A stretch of DNA of 64,000 bases from Bacteroidota bacterium (lineage in GTDB: Bacteria > Bacteroidota > Bacteroidia > Chitinophagales > Chitinophagaceae). The notes beneath the pieces were generated by a model, which did not search any database, was not told where the DNA came from, and saw only the letters and a program-made list of their open reading frames with translations. The first letter of the stretch is position 1; each line of letters starts with the position of its first letter. The stretch is taken from NCBI GenBank assembly GCA_018266775.1, contig JAFDZS010000009.1, positions 21,884 to 85,883 of the forward strand. The letters are read 5' to 3'. The position numbers were made by a program, and so were the translations under genes. Positions 9,744-19,485 of the stretch are shown here, piece by piece.

Positions 9744-9761
9744 AACGTTATTGTTTATACG

Positions 9762-10898
9762 CTATTTAGTGGAGAATTTATACAATGATGTGTGTCGGTA
9801 CGTTTCGCCCGGTTTCAAAATAGTATTGGGGAAAGAAGGCTGATTAGGTCCGTCAGGGAAATGTTGTGTTTCCAGGCACAAACCGCCGTGCAATACATAT
9901 TTCATTCCGTTTCTTGTACCAGCTAAAGTTCCATCCAAAAAATTGCCACTGTAAAACTGGATGCCGGGTTCTGTTGTAAACACTTCCATATAACGTCCGT
10001 TACCCGGATGATATAAGGTTGCCGCCAGTTCCATCCCATTACCGGTTCTGTTGATAACCCAGTTGTGATCGTATCCGCCTTTAACTGCTGCAATATCTTT
10101 TCCTATCGCTTTTGGCGTGGTAAAATCCATTGGCGTTCCTTTTACTTCGGGCAGTTTTCCTGTAGGAATTAATACAGAATCCACTTCCGTAAATTTATCT
10201 GCTTTCAGCATCAGCACTTCATCCAGTATGGTGGAATCTTTTCCATCTGACAAATTAAAATAACAATGGTTGGTCAGATTCACCGGTGTGGCTTTATCTG
10301 TTGTAGCAGTATAATCAATCATTAATCCGTTATCTGACGTCACCGTATACATTACCTGCACTGATAAATTGCCGGGATAGCCTTCTTCACCATCTTTGCT
10401 CAGGTAAGTTAATTTTAGGCTGCTGTCGCCGGGTTGCTTTTCTGCTTTCCACATCACTTTATCAAAACCTTTTAAACCGCCATGCAATGATTGGCCGTTG
10501 TTGTTTTGTGCCAGCGTGTATTCTTTACCATCTAATGTAAATTTTCCTTTTGCAATGCGGTTGCCATAACGGCCCACCAAACAACCAAAATAAGGATTGC
10601 CTTTTTGCAGGTAACCGGCTAATGAATCATAACCTAATATCACGTCACCATCATTCCCTGCCTTATCTTTTGTAATAATCCTGGTTACGGTTCCTCCATA
10701 ATTCAAAATACTTACCTGCATACCTTTGGCGTTGGTAATGGTGAATTCGGTTACCGCTTCGTTATTAAATGTGCCAAATGGCTTTTCCGTTATTCCCGGT
10801 TTGGTTGCTGAACTTCCTTCAGCAGTTTTATCTGTACTGTTGTTGCAGGAAAAAAGAAAACAGGCTGTTGCAATAATTACTGATGATACAATTTTCAT
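9762..10898 (-). CDS. galM: Aldose 1-epimerase (mutarotase), lipoprotein
   Basis: A 378-residue member of the galactose mutarotase family. It carries [25 protein letters not shown], the His of [15 protein letters not shown] and the C-terminal catalytic Glu in [17 protein letters not shown]. Unlike cytoplasmic GalM it has a lipoprotein signal (ACFLFSC, Cys18), so it probably works in the periplasm. There it would interconvert anomers of arabinose released by GH127 before uptake. It sits 18 bases before the GH127 gene. The gene symbol reflects family, not proven galactose specificity. Confidence 0.9.
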   Translation of the reverse strand: MKIVSSVIIATACFLFSCNNSTDKTAEGSSATKPGITEKPFGTFNNEAVTEFTITNAKGMQVSILNYGGTVTRIITKDKAGNDGDVILGYDSLAGYLQKGNPYFGCLVGRYGNRIAKGKFTLDGKEYTLAQNNNGQSLHGGLKGFDKVMWKAEKQPGDSSLKLTYLSKDGEEGYPGNLSVQVMYTVTSDNGLMIDYTATTDKATPVNLTNHCYFNLSDGKDSTILDEVLMLKADKFTEVDSVLIPTGKLPEVKGTPMDFTTPKAIGKDIAAVKGGYDHNWVINRTGNGMELAATLYHPGNGRYMEVFTTEPGIQFYSGNFLDGTLAGTRNGMKYVLHGGLCLETQHFPDGPNQPSFPNTILKPGETYRHTSLYKFSTK

Positions 10899-10939
10899 GA
10901 TAGCAATTTTATAATGTGGGTTTGAATGAATGACTTTGT

Positions 10940-11644
10940 TTAAGACTGGCCATAATAAGAATCTGGTCCGTGTTTGCGCTCGAAATGTTTTTGCACCAGT
11001 GCATCTTTCAATCTTGGTGCGTTATAGTTGATTTGTTCTGTCAATAATGCCATTTGTGCAATTTGTTCCAGCACGGCACTGTTGTGCACTGCTTTTGCAG
11101 CAGTCTTTCCCCAGGTAAATGGTGCATGATTGCCCACCAATACCATTTCCACTTCTTCATATTTCAGGTAATTTTTTTTAAAGCAGTTCATGATCTGGAA
11201 CCCGGTTTCGTATTCATAGTTGCCTTTGATCATCTCATCATCCATAGGTGGCGCACAGGGAATATCCACTGTGTTGTAATCTGCATGGGTGGTACCAAAA
11301 ATAGGAATATCCCGCTGTGCCTGCGCCCAGGCCGTTGCATAAGTGGAATGGGTATGCACAATGCCGCCAATTTTTTCCCAGTGTTGATATAAAACCGCGT
11401 GCGTTAAAGTGTCAGAAGATGGTCTTAGTGTACCCTCCACCGTTTTACCTTCAAAATCCACAATCACCATTTTCTCAGGCGTAAGGTCTTCGTACGCCAC
11501 GCCGCTGGGTTTAATAGCAAATACACCCAGGCTTCTGTCTGCTGCACTTACGTTTCCAAAAGTGAACAGCACCAACCCTAATTTTGGCAACTGCATATTG
11601 GCTTCGTACGCCTCCTGTTGTATATGCTGGTATTTATTGTTCAT
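10940..11644 (-). CDS. araD: L-ribulose-5-phosphate 4-epimerase
   Basis: AraD converts L-ribulose 5-phosphate to D-xylulose 5-phosphate. The protein has 234 residues, the usual length. Zinc ligands are visible: the two His of [15 protein letters not shown] and the His of [19 protein letters not shown] is also typical. It lies between araB (96-base gap) and galM (41-base gap) in the arabinose operon. Confidence 0.96.
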   Translation of the reverse strand: MNNKYQHIQQEAYEANMQLPKLGLVLFTFGNVSAADRSLGVFAIKPSGVAYEDLTPEKMVIVDFEGKTVEGTLRPSSDTLTHAVLYQHWEKIGGIVHTHSTYATAWAQAQRDIPIFGTTHADYNTVDIPCAPPMDDEMIKGNYEYETGFQIMNCFKKNYLKYEEVEMVLVGNHAPFTWGKTAAKAVHNSAVLEQIAQMALLTEQINYNAPRLKDALVQKHFERKHGPDSYYGQS

Positions 11645-11739
11645 GACTTTGTTGTTACTTATAAATTATTGGATATTGATTATTAATATAACATTAGTTG
11701 TGTTCAGACAATAATTAATAATCAGTGATCAATATTTGT

Positions 11740-13386
11740 TTATACTGTTTCTATTTTATTACCCAGGCTTTGATACATAGCATACCTTTTGGCATAGTAG
11801 GCTACTTTCCCCGCCTCGGGTTCATAAGTTTTTTCAAAACCCTGTCCCATTGCATTCATTGCATCTTCCACTTTTTCATATAAGCCCGCTGCTGTTGCTG
11901 CAAACATTGCGGCTCCATTGGCGCAGGTTTGTTCGCTGCTGTGTATGCGTATGGGCATATTGAGTACATTAGCCATCACATGCATTACATACGTTGATTT
12001 TTTTGCCACACCGCCCAACGCAATGATTCCTTTTACCGGTATGCCTTCTGCAATAAAACGTTCTACAATTGCTTTACTTCCAAAACAAGTGGCTTCCACC
12101 AATGCTTTAAAAATTCGTGGAGCATCGCTGCCCAGATTAATATTGGCAATGGCGCCTTTTAATAACTGGTTGGCATCGGGTGTCCGTCTTCCATTCATCC
12201 AGTCCAAAGCCAGTTCATCTTTTTCATTCAATTCTATAGCAGATGCTGCCTTTGCTAATTGTGCTATAATTTGTTCTGTTATCTTTTCTTTTTCTGCCGC
12301 ATCAGTTACAAATTGGTTTACCGGCCAGCTGATTAAATTTTTAAACCAGGCATACACATCTCCAAATGCTGATTGCCCTGCTTCCATCCCAATCATATTT
12401 GGAATAACGGAACCATTTACCTGTCCGCAAATTCCTTTTACCAATGTATCTTTTACTTCATCTGCTGGTGCTACTAAAATATCACAGGTGGAAGTGCCCA
12501 TTACTTTGCTTAAGTAGTAAGGCTCAATTTGTCCGCCCACTGCACCCATGTGGCAATCAAAAGCACCTACGCCAATAACCACATCTTCCGCTAATCCCAA
12601 TTTTTTCGCCCATGCTGTACTGATAGTTCCCGCCGCTTCCGCACTGGTATACGTTTGTGTAAATAATTTTTGAGTAAACCCATCCAGTAATGGATCTAAA
12701 GAACTAAAAAAATCATTGGGTGGTAACCCGCCAAATGCTGCCGCCCATAATGCTTTATGGCCTGCACTGCATACACCACGCCTGAGTTGTGTTACATCAT
12801 TTCCACCGGTTAACACAAAGGGAATCCAGTCGCAATGCTCCACGAAAGAATGTATATTTTTGCGCACCGTTTCATCCACACGCAATACATGCAGCAGTTT
12901 AGCCCAGAACCATTCACTGCTGTAAATGCCACCCACAAACTGTAAATAATTTACCGGGAATTTTGTTGCATGCGTATTGATCTGCTCTGCTTCTGTTGTT
13001 GCAGTATGATCTTTCCACAACACAAACATGGCATTGGGATTTTCTTCCATGGCCGGAATCATACATAAAGGCGTTCCCGTTGCATCTACAGCAATGGGCG
13101 TTGATCCGGTGGTATCCACTGCAATACCTTTGATATTTGCAGCTACTTCTGCTCCAGCTTTTTGTACACAGGCTGTAATGGTGGCTTCTAATCCTTCCAG
13201 GTAATCCAGTGGATGCTGACGAAACTGGTTATGGATGGCATCGCAATATTTACCTTCTTTCCACCGGGGATAATAAAATACAGCACTGGCCATTTCTGTT
13301 CCATCTGCAGCATCAAGAATTACTGACCGTACAGAATCCGTTCCGTAGTCAATGCCTATAACATATTTTTTTGCAGCAATCGCCAT
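11740..13386 (-). CDS. araB: Ribulokinase
   Basis: AraB phosphorylates L-ribulose. The protein has 548 residues and FGGY-kinase architecture: VIGIDYGTDSVRSVILDAAD at the N-terminus, GVCSAGHKALW, GVGAFDCHMGAVGGQI and MGTSTCDILVAP, all characteristic of ribulokinases. The C-terminal domain carries GIIALGGVAKKS (ATP side). It starts three bases after the HAD gene stop, implying coupled translation. It is the second catabolic step, between AraA and AraD. Confidence 0.96.
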   Translation of the reverse strand: MAIAAKKYVIGIDYGTDSVRSVILDAADGTEMASAVFYYPRWKEGKYCDAIHNQFRQHPLDYLEGLEATITACVQKAGAEVAANIKGIAVDTTGSTPIAVDATGTPLCMIPAMEENPNAMFVLWKDHTATTEAEQINTHATKFPVNYLQFVGGIYSSEWFWAKLLHVLRVDETVRKNIHSFVEHCDWIPFVLTGGNDVTQLRRGVCSAGHKALWAAAFGGLPPNDFFSSLDPLLDGFTQKLFTQTYTSAEAAGTISTAWAKKLGLAEDVVIGVGAFDCHMGAVGGQIEPYYLSKVMGTSTCDILVAPADEVKDTLVKGICGQVNGSVIPNMIGMEAGQSAFGDVYAWFKNLISWPVNQFVTDAAEKEKITEQIIAQLAKAASAIELNEKDELALDWMNGRRTPDANQLLKGAIANINLGSDAPRIFKALVEATCFGSKAIVERFIAEGIPVKGIIALGGVAKKSTYVMHVMANVLNMPIRIHSSEQTCANGAAMFAATAAGLYEKVEDAMNAMGQGFEKTYEPEAGKVAYYAKRYAMYQSLGNKIETV

Positions 13387-13389
13387 AAT

Positions 13390-14052
13390 CTAAATTTGGT
13401 TCACGAGCCTGTTAAACAGTGCTTCGTCGTAATGATCTATAAATTCAATAATGTTGTTGTTCGCAAATTCTTCTTTTGTATGCATCGTGGTGATCACCAC
13501 GCATTGCATACCCGCCCTTGCTGCCGCTTCCACACCTTTGGGTGAATCTTCAAACACAATACAATCAGCCGGTGCTGTATTCAATTTTGCAGCGCATTGT
13601 AAAAATGTTTCCGGGTTGGGCTTGCTTTCTGTCACATCATCTGCACTTACAATGGCACTGAAATAATGCTGCAGGTTCAATCCATCTAATACAAAATGAA
13701 TATTGTACGGAATGGCTGCAGAACCAATGGCCATTTCTATTTGTGCTTGGTAAGCGCTTTTCAAAAAACCATCCAGCCCATCAATCAACTTCAAATGCGG
13801 CCTGAAGGTTTCCTGGTATTGCTTTTCTTTTTCAAAAGCCATATTGCTTTTTTCTATTGCAGAAAAACGACCGGGGAAAATTCTTTCCAATAGCTCTTCA
13901 TTCTTTCCATAACACTGGAGTTTCGTTTCTTGCAGCGATATGGTGGCGCCCAAATCATTTAATATCCTGTACCATGCGGTGATGTGATAATTCATATCAT
14001 CGATCATGGTACCGTTTAAATCAAATACAAATGCCTTTTTCTTTGGTGTCAT
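13390..14052 (-). CDS. HAD-superfamily hydrolase, beta-phosphoglucomutase-like, with DxN motif I
   Basis: A 220-residue protein from ATG 14052 (MTPKKKAFVFDLNGT). An upstream TTG frame to 14109 exists but has no clear signal. It has the subfamily I cap and motifs AIGSAA (II), SKPNPETF (III) and CIVFEDSPKGVEAA (IV). Motif I reads FDLNGTMIDD: the usual second Asp (DxD), the general acid/base, is Asn. This could change or abolish phosphatase/mutase activity, or mark a specific subfamily. It lies between xylB and araB, so a sugar-phosphate substrate is plausible but unproven. Confidence 0.8.
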   Translation of the reverse strand: MTPKKKAFVFDLNGTMIDDMNYHITAWYRILNDLGATISLQETKLQCYGKNEELLERIFPGRFSAIEKSNMAFEKEKQYQETFRPHLKLIDGLDGFLKSAYQAQIEMAIGSAAIPYNIHFVLDGLNLQHYFSAIVSADDVTESKPNPETFLQCAAKLNTAPADCIVFEDSPKGVEAAARAGMQCVVITTMHTKEEFANNNIIEFIDHYDEALFNRLVNQI

Positions 14053-14265
14053 TTTAATCAATACGCTTTCTGTTCCTGCCTGTTTTATTGTTCCGGCATT
14101 ACTGTTCAAAAATAGTTTCTTATTGTGGTTGGTCTTTCATGTACTGTTGTGGTCAATGGTGAATGGTCAATAGTTGATGTCAGTCGTCAGTCGTCTGTTA
14201 TCTGTTGTCTGTCGTCTAAATACAGTCGGCCGTTGTCCATCATCCAAATTCCCAATATCCAATTC
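14053..14265. repeat. Low-complexity spacer with short imperfect repeats
   Basis: The stretch 14145-14265 is built of short imperfect units: GGTCAATGGTGAATGGTCAATAG, then GTCAGTCGTCAGTCGTCTG and TTATCTGTTGTCTGTCGTC, then ATCCAA/CCAATTCC units. It resembles the simple-repeat spacers at 43.55-43.73 kb. No gene is seen. Confidence 0.5.
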
Positions 14266-15762
14266 CTAATCCCTCCCGTTCCCCCCATTCAACACCTTCC
14301 CCAATCCCTTCTTCCACACTCCATACAAATCATTATATAAAGCCGCTTGTGTTGGCTCAATTAATTTTACCGGTTTAAAATGGCCGAAGGCTTCTTTTGC
14401 TGTTGCATAAATGCCTGCACCAATGCCAGTGCCTGTTGCTGCGCCCACACTTCCGTCGCAATGATACAATTCTACCGGAACATTGGTGGCATTCACAAAA
14501 CTTTCTGCAAACACATCGCTTAAAAACATATTGGCTTTACCGGCACGGATCACTTTAGGTTGTATGCCGTTGGCCTGCATTATATCAAATCCATAACGAA
14601 ATGCAAAGGCAATACCTTCCTGTGCCGCACGCACCAAATGCCCGGTGCCATGAATATTGAAATCGATGTTTTGAATATCGCTGTTTAATAATTGGTTTTC
14701 GAAAATGCGCTCAGCGCCATTACCAAACGGCAGTATCACCAAACCATTACTGCCCGGTGCAATGGCGGCGGCGGCGGCATTCATTTGCTCATAACTTAAA
14801 CTGTTGCCGGTAATATTTTTTATCCAGCGGTTTAATATTCCTGTTCCGTTTATGCACAGGAGTACGCCCAATCTTTTTTGTGCTGCTGTATGGTTTACAT
14901 GTGCAAATGTGTTTACCCTCGATTGCTGGTCATACACCAGTTCATCAGTCACGCTGTAAATCACGCCCGATGTTCCTGCGGTTGCGGCCACTTCGCCCGG
15001 TTCCAGCACATTTAATGATAAAGCATTGTTCGGTTGATCACCTGCCTTATAATTTACCGTTACTGATGGTGATAATGATAATGCTTCTGCAATATTTTTT
15101 TTTATGGTACCATGATTGGAAAATACATCCTGCACTGGTGGAATGAACGCCGTATCGAAACCATAATATTGAAATACATCACTTGATAATTGCTGCATTT
15201 CAAAATCCCAAAATATACCTTCGGATAATGCAGATACCGAGGTGGTGATATTGCCGGTTAATTTCATGGCAATAAAATCGCCGGGCAACATGATGCGTTC
15301 AATTTGCGCATACACTTGCGGTTCATTTTCTTTTACCCATGCCAGTTTGGATGCTGTAAAGTTTCCGGGAGAATTGAGAAGATGAGCGAGGCATTTTTCT
15401 TTACCAATTTTTTCAAAAGCTTTATTGCCAATGTCAACAGCCCGGCTGTCGCACCAGATGATGCTGTTGCGTAATACCTGCTGGCTTTTATCTACCACCA
15501 CTAATCCATGCATTTGATAACTGATACCGATCGACCGTATATCAGCGGGATTATATTTTTTTTGTGCGTGCGCTTTCAGTATCGCCTGCTGCACATTATG
15601 CCACCATTCATCTGGTGATTGTTCTGCCCAGCCCGGTTGCAGGACAATGATCCCCGTTTCTGTTTCGGGGTATTGTACAGTGGTCAAAATGTTGCCGGTG
15701 GCAGCATCAGTTACGGCAACTTTTATAGATGATGTTCCAAGATCTATTCCCAGTAAAAGCAT
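14266..15762 (-). CDS. xylB: Xylulokinase (FGGY family)
   Basis: A 498-residue FGGY kinase. It starts LLGIDLGTSSIKVAVTDA and has QPGWAEQSPDEWW and GISYQMHGLVVVD, close to xylulokinase signatures, then GDQPNNAL, AGTSGVIYSV and a C-terminal ATP-side segment (VIRAGKANMFLSDVFAES). It would phosphorylate D-xylulose to D-xylulose 5-phosphate, the same product the AraBAD route reaches. It is the first gene of the minus-strand operon, divergent from the AraC-family regulator 168 bases away. No xylA is in the window. Gluconokinase or another FGGY activity is less likely. Confidence 0.85.
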   Translation of the reverse strand: MLLLGIDLGTSSIKVAVTDAATGNILTTVQYPETETGIIVLQPGWAEQSPDEWWHNVQQAILKAHAQKKYNPADIRSIGISYQMHGLVVVDKSQQVLRNSIIWCDSRAVDIGNKAFEKIGKEKCLAHLLNSPGNFTASKLAWVKENEPQVYAQIERIMLPGDFIAMKLTGNITTSVSALSEGIFWDFEMQQLSSDVFQYYGFDTAFIPPVQDVFSNHGTIKKNIAEALSLSPSVTVNYKAGDQPNNALSLNVLEPGEVAATAGTSGVIYSVTDELVYDQQSRVNTFAHVNHTAAQKRLGVLLCINGTGILNRWIKNITGNSLSYEQMNAAAAAIAPGSNGLVILPFGNGAERIFENQLLNSDIQNIDFNIHGTGHLVRAAQEGIAFAFRYGFDIMQANGIQPKVIRAGKANMFLSDVFAESFVNATNVPVELYHCDGSVGAATGTGIGAGIYATAKEAFGHFKPVKLIEPTQAALYNDLYGVWKKGLGKVLNGGNGRD

Positions 15763-15856
15763 AAGGCAATTTTAATCAATAGCTTCAATCGTTTCAGCAT
15801 CAAATATGTATGTATTTACCAGTTTATACAACTGCTATTTTGGTAATAAAATATGC

Positions 15857-15903
15857 TATCTTATCAAATTTCATTAATTTAACAGCTTTAAACTGATAAG
15901 ATA
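15857..15903. promoter_or_regulatory. Inverted repeat in the xylB/araC-type divergent promoter region
   Basis: TATCTTATCA at 15857-15866 and TGATAAGATA at 15894-15903 are perfect 10-base inverted copies, 27 bases apart. They lie midway between the divergent xylB operon and the AraC-family gene. This placement suits an operator for the regulator. No exact TAnnTTTG element is seen for either gene. Confidence 0.5.
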
Positions 15904-15930
15904 ACGGCTTTCTCATAAGGAAAACAGTAT

Positions 15931-16779
15931 ATGCAAACGCTTATTCAAAAAATCCATGTTGAACAGGAATATTCATTTGCCTGCCGCCGGTACCGCACCC
16001 CGCATTTTGAAACCGGATGGCACAAGCATGAGGAATGCGAACTGATCTATATTACTGAAGGCAATGGTACCGCGTTAATTGGCGATTATGTGGGTGAATA
16101 TAAAACTGGTGATATTTTTTTTATTGCCAGCGATGTACCGCATACTTTCCGCAAGCGACATCATAAAATGACTGGTGATGCTATTGTTGCCCATTTTAAA
16201 AATGATGTTTTTGGGGATTTCTTTTTCCGATTACCGGAGATCAAACACATCAACCATTTTCTTTCCAAAAGCGATGCGATTCAGCTGATCAATAAATTAA
16301 AAAAAGATATTGCTGCGTTATTGCGGGTGATGGAACATGCTGCCGGTTACCAGCGCATTGCTTTATTATTGCACTGCCTGGAGCTGATGAGCACTTCAGG
16401 CAGCTTTATCAGGGTCACACATAATTTTGCTTCGCCGGATAATAATATCAATCCTGCTATTGAAAAAATTATCGACTATTCTTTTAAACATTATCTTGAC
16501 CCGGTTTCATTACAACAGGTGGCGGATATTGCCGAAATGAGCATCCCCACGTTTTGCCGTTTCTTTAAAAAAAATGTAAAGAAGACTTATTTCAATTTCC
16601 TGCAGGACTTACGTATTGGGCATGCCTGCAAACTGCTGGCTAATACCAGTAAACCGGTTATGGATTGCTGTTATGAAAGCGGCTATAACAGTTGGGCACA
16701 TTTCAGTAAACAATTTAAACAGGTAAAACAAATTACTCCTTCGCAATACAGGCGGGAGTTTGTAAATAAAGGAAAGTGA
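15931..16779 (+). CDS. AraC-family transcriptional regulator
   Basis: A 282-residue regulator with an N-terminal cupin sensor (about residues 20-95: GWHKHEECELIYITEGNGT, then GDIFFIASDVPHTF) and a C-terminal pair of helix-turn-helix motifs (about residues 185-280: SLQQVADIAEMSIPTFCRFF, then YESGYNSWAHFSKQFKQ, ending TPSQYRREF). This is the standard layout of sugar-sensing AraC/XylS regulators. It is transcribed away from the xylB-ara operon, which it probably controls in response to arabinose or xylose. Many Bacteroidota instead use a Nudix-type AraR, which is absent here. Confidence 0.93.
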   Translation: MQTLIQKIHVEQEYSFACRRYRTPHFETGWHKHEECELIYITEGNGTALIGDYVGEYKTGDIFFIASDVPHTFRKRHHKMTGDAIVAHFKNDVFGDFFFRLPEIKHINHFLSKSDAIQLINKLKKDIAALLRVMEHAAGYQRIALLLHCLELMSTSGSFIRVTHNFASPDNNINPAIEKIIDYSFKHYLDPVSLQQVADIAEMSIPTFCRFFKKNVKKTYFNFLQDLRIGHACKLLANTSKPVMDCCYESGYNSWAHFSKQFKQVKQITPSQYRREFVNKGK

Positions 16780-16921
16780 TAATTAAAAGTTGAAGGTTAA
16801 AGGTTGAAAATCCCGCAGGGATTAAAGGTTGGTAGCACAAATCACATCATTTTCTTCAAGTCCCGTAGGGACGAAAGCATGATGATTCAAGTTTGCAGGG
16901 CAGGTTAAAATGTTGAAGGCC
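16780..16921. repeat. Intergenic short palindromes (TCCCGxAGGGA)
   Basis: Contains AAAGTTGAAGGTTAAAGGTTG followed by the palindrome TCCCGCAGGGA (16811-16821), then GTCCCGTAGGGAC (16860-16872). A related CCCGCAGGG lies near 43.65 kb. These are short dispersed repeats; no gene is seen. Confidence 0.5.
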
Positions 16922-18536
16922 TTACTCGTTAGTAATCCTGAACCAATCCATATCTGCAAAACCGGCATCATTAATTTTTTGGGTGCGGTTGCAGAATACA
17001 CCTAGTGTCGCCCCGATCCATTTTCCCGGCACTGCTTTAAAAGCTGAGGAAACGGTTGTAAAAATATTTCCATCAGTGCTGTAACTGAATGTACACATCG
17101 CATTTTTTTCAACCGATACCCTGAAATAACAATCACCGGGATTAATTATGGCGATTTCTTTTTCTGCCTCCGGCTTTCCATGTTCTGCATCTGCACATGC
17201 TGCATAATTGATATGCCATCCGTCTGCTTTTTTTGTTACTGTAATGCCTGCATAACTCATACCCATCACTACCAATCCGAATTTTTCTCCATTGGTTTTA
17301 GGAGAGAAAAGAAATTTAGTGGTGGCTGTAAAACTTTCTGCAGGAAATTTTTGTGTGAGTATATTGGGAATATCCCACAAGTTTTTTGCTGTATCAGCAA
17401 TAAGCACACTGTTAAAGCGATAAACACCCTTCGCCGGATAACAATACATCCAGTTTAATTGTGGATTTGCCTGCCATTGCCATTGCAAGCCCATTGTTGC
17501 AGCATTGCATTCGTCAGTTTCCTGCGGAGTTATTATGGGGTATTTTTTTCCCGTATTCGGCTTTTTATATGTCAGCACAGGTTCCCCGATACCGTTACCA
17601 TTTTTATCCTCTCCCATTACCGGCCAATCGTTGGTCCAGTGCATGGGTTCAAGATGAACTACCCTTCCATACGCTTCCTTATCCTGGAAATGAATGAACC
17701 AGTCTTCACCGGTTTGTGTTTGCACCCATGCGCCCTGGTGCGGGCCATTAACTGTACTGTTACCTTGTTCCAGCACTATTTTCCGCTCGTAAGGGCCGTA
17801 AATGTTTTTACTGCGGAGAACAATTTGCCATCCTGTTCCAACGCCACCTGCGGGGGCGAAAATGTAGAAGTAGCCATTACGTTTGTAGCATTTCGGGCCC
17901 TCGGTTGTAGGATCCCGATCGTGCCCATCGTAAACAAGCACATCATTACCTGTTACTTTATCCCCCGTTGCATTTAATTCATTAATCAGCAAGGTTGATT
18001 TATATCCAGCCCTGCTGCCAGCCAATGCGTGAACAAGGTATACTTTGCCGTTATCGTCCCATAGTGGACAGGGGTCAATCAACCCTTTACCGGCCTGTAC
18101 CAATACCGGGGCAGACCATGGACCGGTGATTGTTGAAGATTTAATAAGATAAATACCATAGTCCGGATCGGGATAATAAATGTAGAACTCATTATTATGA
18201 TAACGTATGGCAGGCGCCCAAACACCGTTTCCATGTTGCACCTTGTTAAATAGCTCCACAGGTTGCTGCTGTATCAACGCATGGCCGATGATAGTCCAGT
18301 TAACTAAATCTTTACTGTGCAGAATGGGTAAACCCCGGGGCATGATTAAAGCTGCTGCTGATCATATAATAATCATCTCCAACCCTGATAGCATCGGGAT
18401 CGCTGTAATCTGCGTGAATAACCGGATTGTTATAAGTCCCATCACCATTATCCGGAACCCATACTTTAGACACTGTTTGCCCATGTATATATTGACTGTA
18501 AAAGATTGCGGCGATAGTAATAAGCTTCCGTATCAT
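16922..18536 (-). pseudogene. GH43 glycosidase (arabinofuranosidase/xylosidase type) with a one-base frameshift
   Basis: Two overlapping frames together make one GH43 protein. The 5' part (18536-18312) gives signal peptide MIRKLITIAAIFYSQYIHGQ and HADYSDPDAIRVGDDYYMIS with the catalytic base Asp, then runs to a stop. The rest (from about 18343) continues GLPILHSKDLVNW, GLIDPCPLWDD (second Asp) and TTEGPKCYKRNGYFYIF (acid Glu), then a C-terminal beta-sandwich. Removing one base in CCCCGGGG at 18333-18340 joins the frames to NHAPGLPILHSKD. It is either a sequencing error in that run or a recent inactivation. GH43_12-like; substrate probably arabinoxylan. Confidence 0.8.
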
Positions 18537-18685
18537 AAGGATAATCAATTCAGGTTTAAGCTGTTTGACTACAGCAGTTATTAAAAATGGAGTAAAATTA
18601 AAAGAATAATCCTGAATAAATCATCCGGAAAAAGAAAGTATTGGTGAGGCGAGAAGCAACAGCCTGCGTGGTAATTTTGAAAATT

Positions 18686-18708
18686 GGGGCTGGTAGAAAC
18701 GCAGCCCC
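18686..18708 (-). terminator. Terminator-like hairpin, GTTTCTAC loop family (1)
   Basis: On the minus strand: GGGGCTG, loop CGTTTCTAC, CAGCCCC, then AATTTTC. The loop matches the other four hairpins of the family. Confidence 0.5.
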
Positions 18709-18989
18709 TCTTTGTGAAACAAACCTTACCTTAATAAGATTTGTTCCTGGTTATATCAAATTGTTCGTAATTAATAAGCTTTTATACGTAAACAGGCAAT
18801 CCTGATAAAATATGAAAAACAAATCGTGTGTAAAGCAAAGTTGCCTTTATATTTCTTACAATCATCACTGAAATAACGGCAATCTAACAGGCAACAAAAA
18901 ACGAGTATTTAAAACAACAATTAAATTAATGAACAGCAATTCTAACTTATTGGCATATACGTAGTAAAATTACGGTCGGCTAAAATAAA

Positions 18990-19011
18990 GGCCCCGGTAG
19001 AAACCAGGGCC
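18990..19011 (-). terminator. Terminator-like hairpin, GTTTCTAC loop family (2)
   Basis: On the minus strand: GGCCCTGGT, TTCT, ACCGGGGCC, then TTTATTTTA. One C-A mismatch interrupts the stem. Confidence 0.55.
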
Positions 19012-19222
19012 GTCGTACTAAATCTCTTAAAACCAATCTCATTTACCCAAATGGAAGTGGAATTAATGAAACAAATTTCCTTAAAATATGTATACAGAAC
19101 TTAAACGAATACACGCATTCTTATAAACTCCAATTTCAGCTAACATAAACTGTATTATTCCCAACTATCAGCAAAACCAATTTTATGCTGCAGTCATTCA
19201 GCCCAGCATCTTCAAAAAAAAA

Positions 19223-19244
19223 GGCACCTGTGAAAACAGGCGCC
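19223..19244 (-). terminator. Terminator-like hairpin, GTTTTCAC loop family (3)
   Basis: On the minus strand: GGCGCCTG, TTTTCA, CAGGTGCC, then a run of nine T. This is the strongest T-run of the family. One mismatch interrupts the stem. Confidence 0.6.
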
Positions 19245-19442
19245 CTATTAAACCTATCCTTGTCTTAATCAATACCGACTTAAGACAATTAAAATTCCGA
19301 TTTTTTTAACACTAATTTTTACAGAGCGAAAGTGTATTTAATAAGGAAAAAAAGAAAGTTATAAAGCAGCAATTATAACTTATACAAAGCAAAATAAACT
19401 TATTTCAAAATCAGGGTACAGGTTACGGGTTTCCGGTATGTT

Positions 19443-19485
19443 TATAAAAAGAAATCTCCAGCCTTGCCGGAGATTTCTTTTTATA
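19443..19485. terminator. Strong hairpin terminator of the LytTR regulator gene
   Basis: TATAAAAAGAAATCTCC and GGAGATTTCTTTTTATA form a perfect 17-bp stem with a nine-base loop. The right arm overlaps the stop codon of the LytTR gene (19481-19483). It should terminate on both strands. Confidence 0.8.

Larger units (their letters stand above)
18549..19440. other. Gene-free 0.9-kb stretch with three terminator-like hairpins
   Basis: No coding frame is convincing here. It is AT-rich and holds three hairpins listed separately (18686, 18990, 19223), each followed by T-rich sequence on the minus strand. They are 304 and 233 bases apart. They may end short minus-strand RNAs; no exact TAnnTTTG promoter was found for them. 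Confidence 0.5.
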
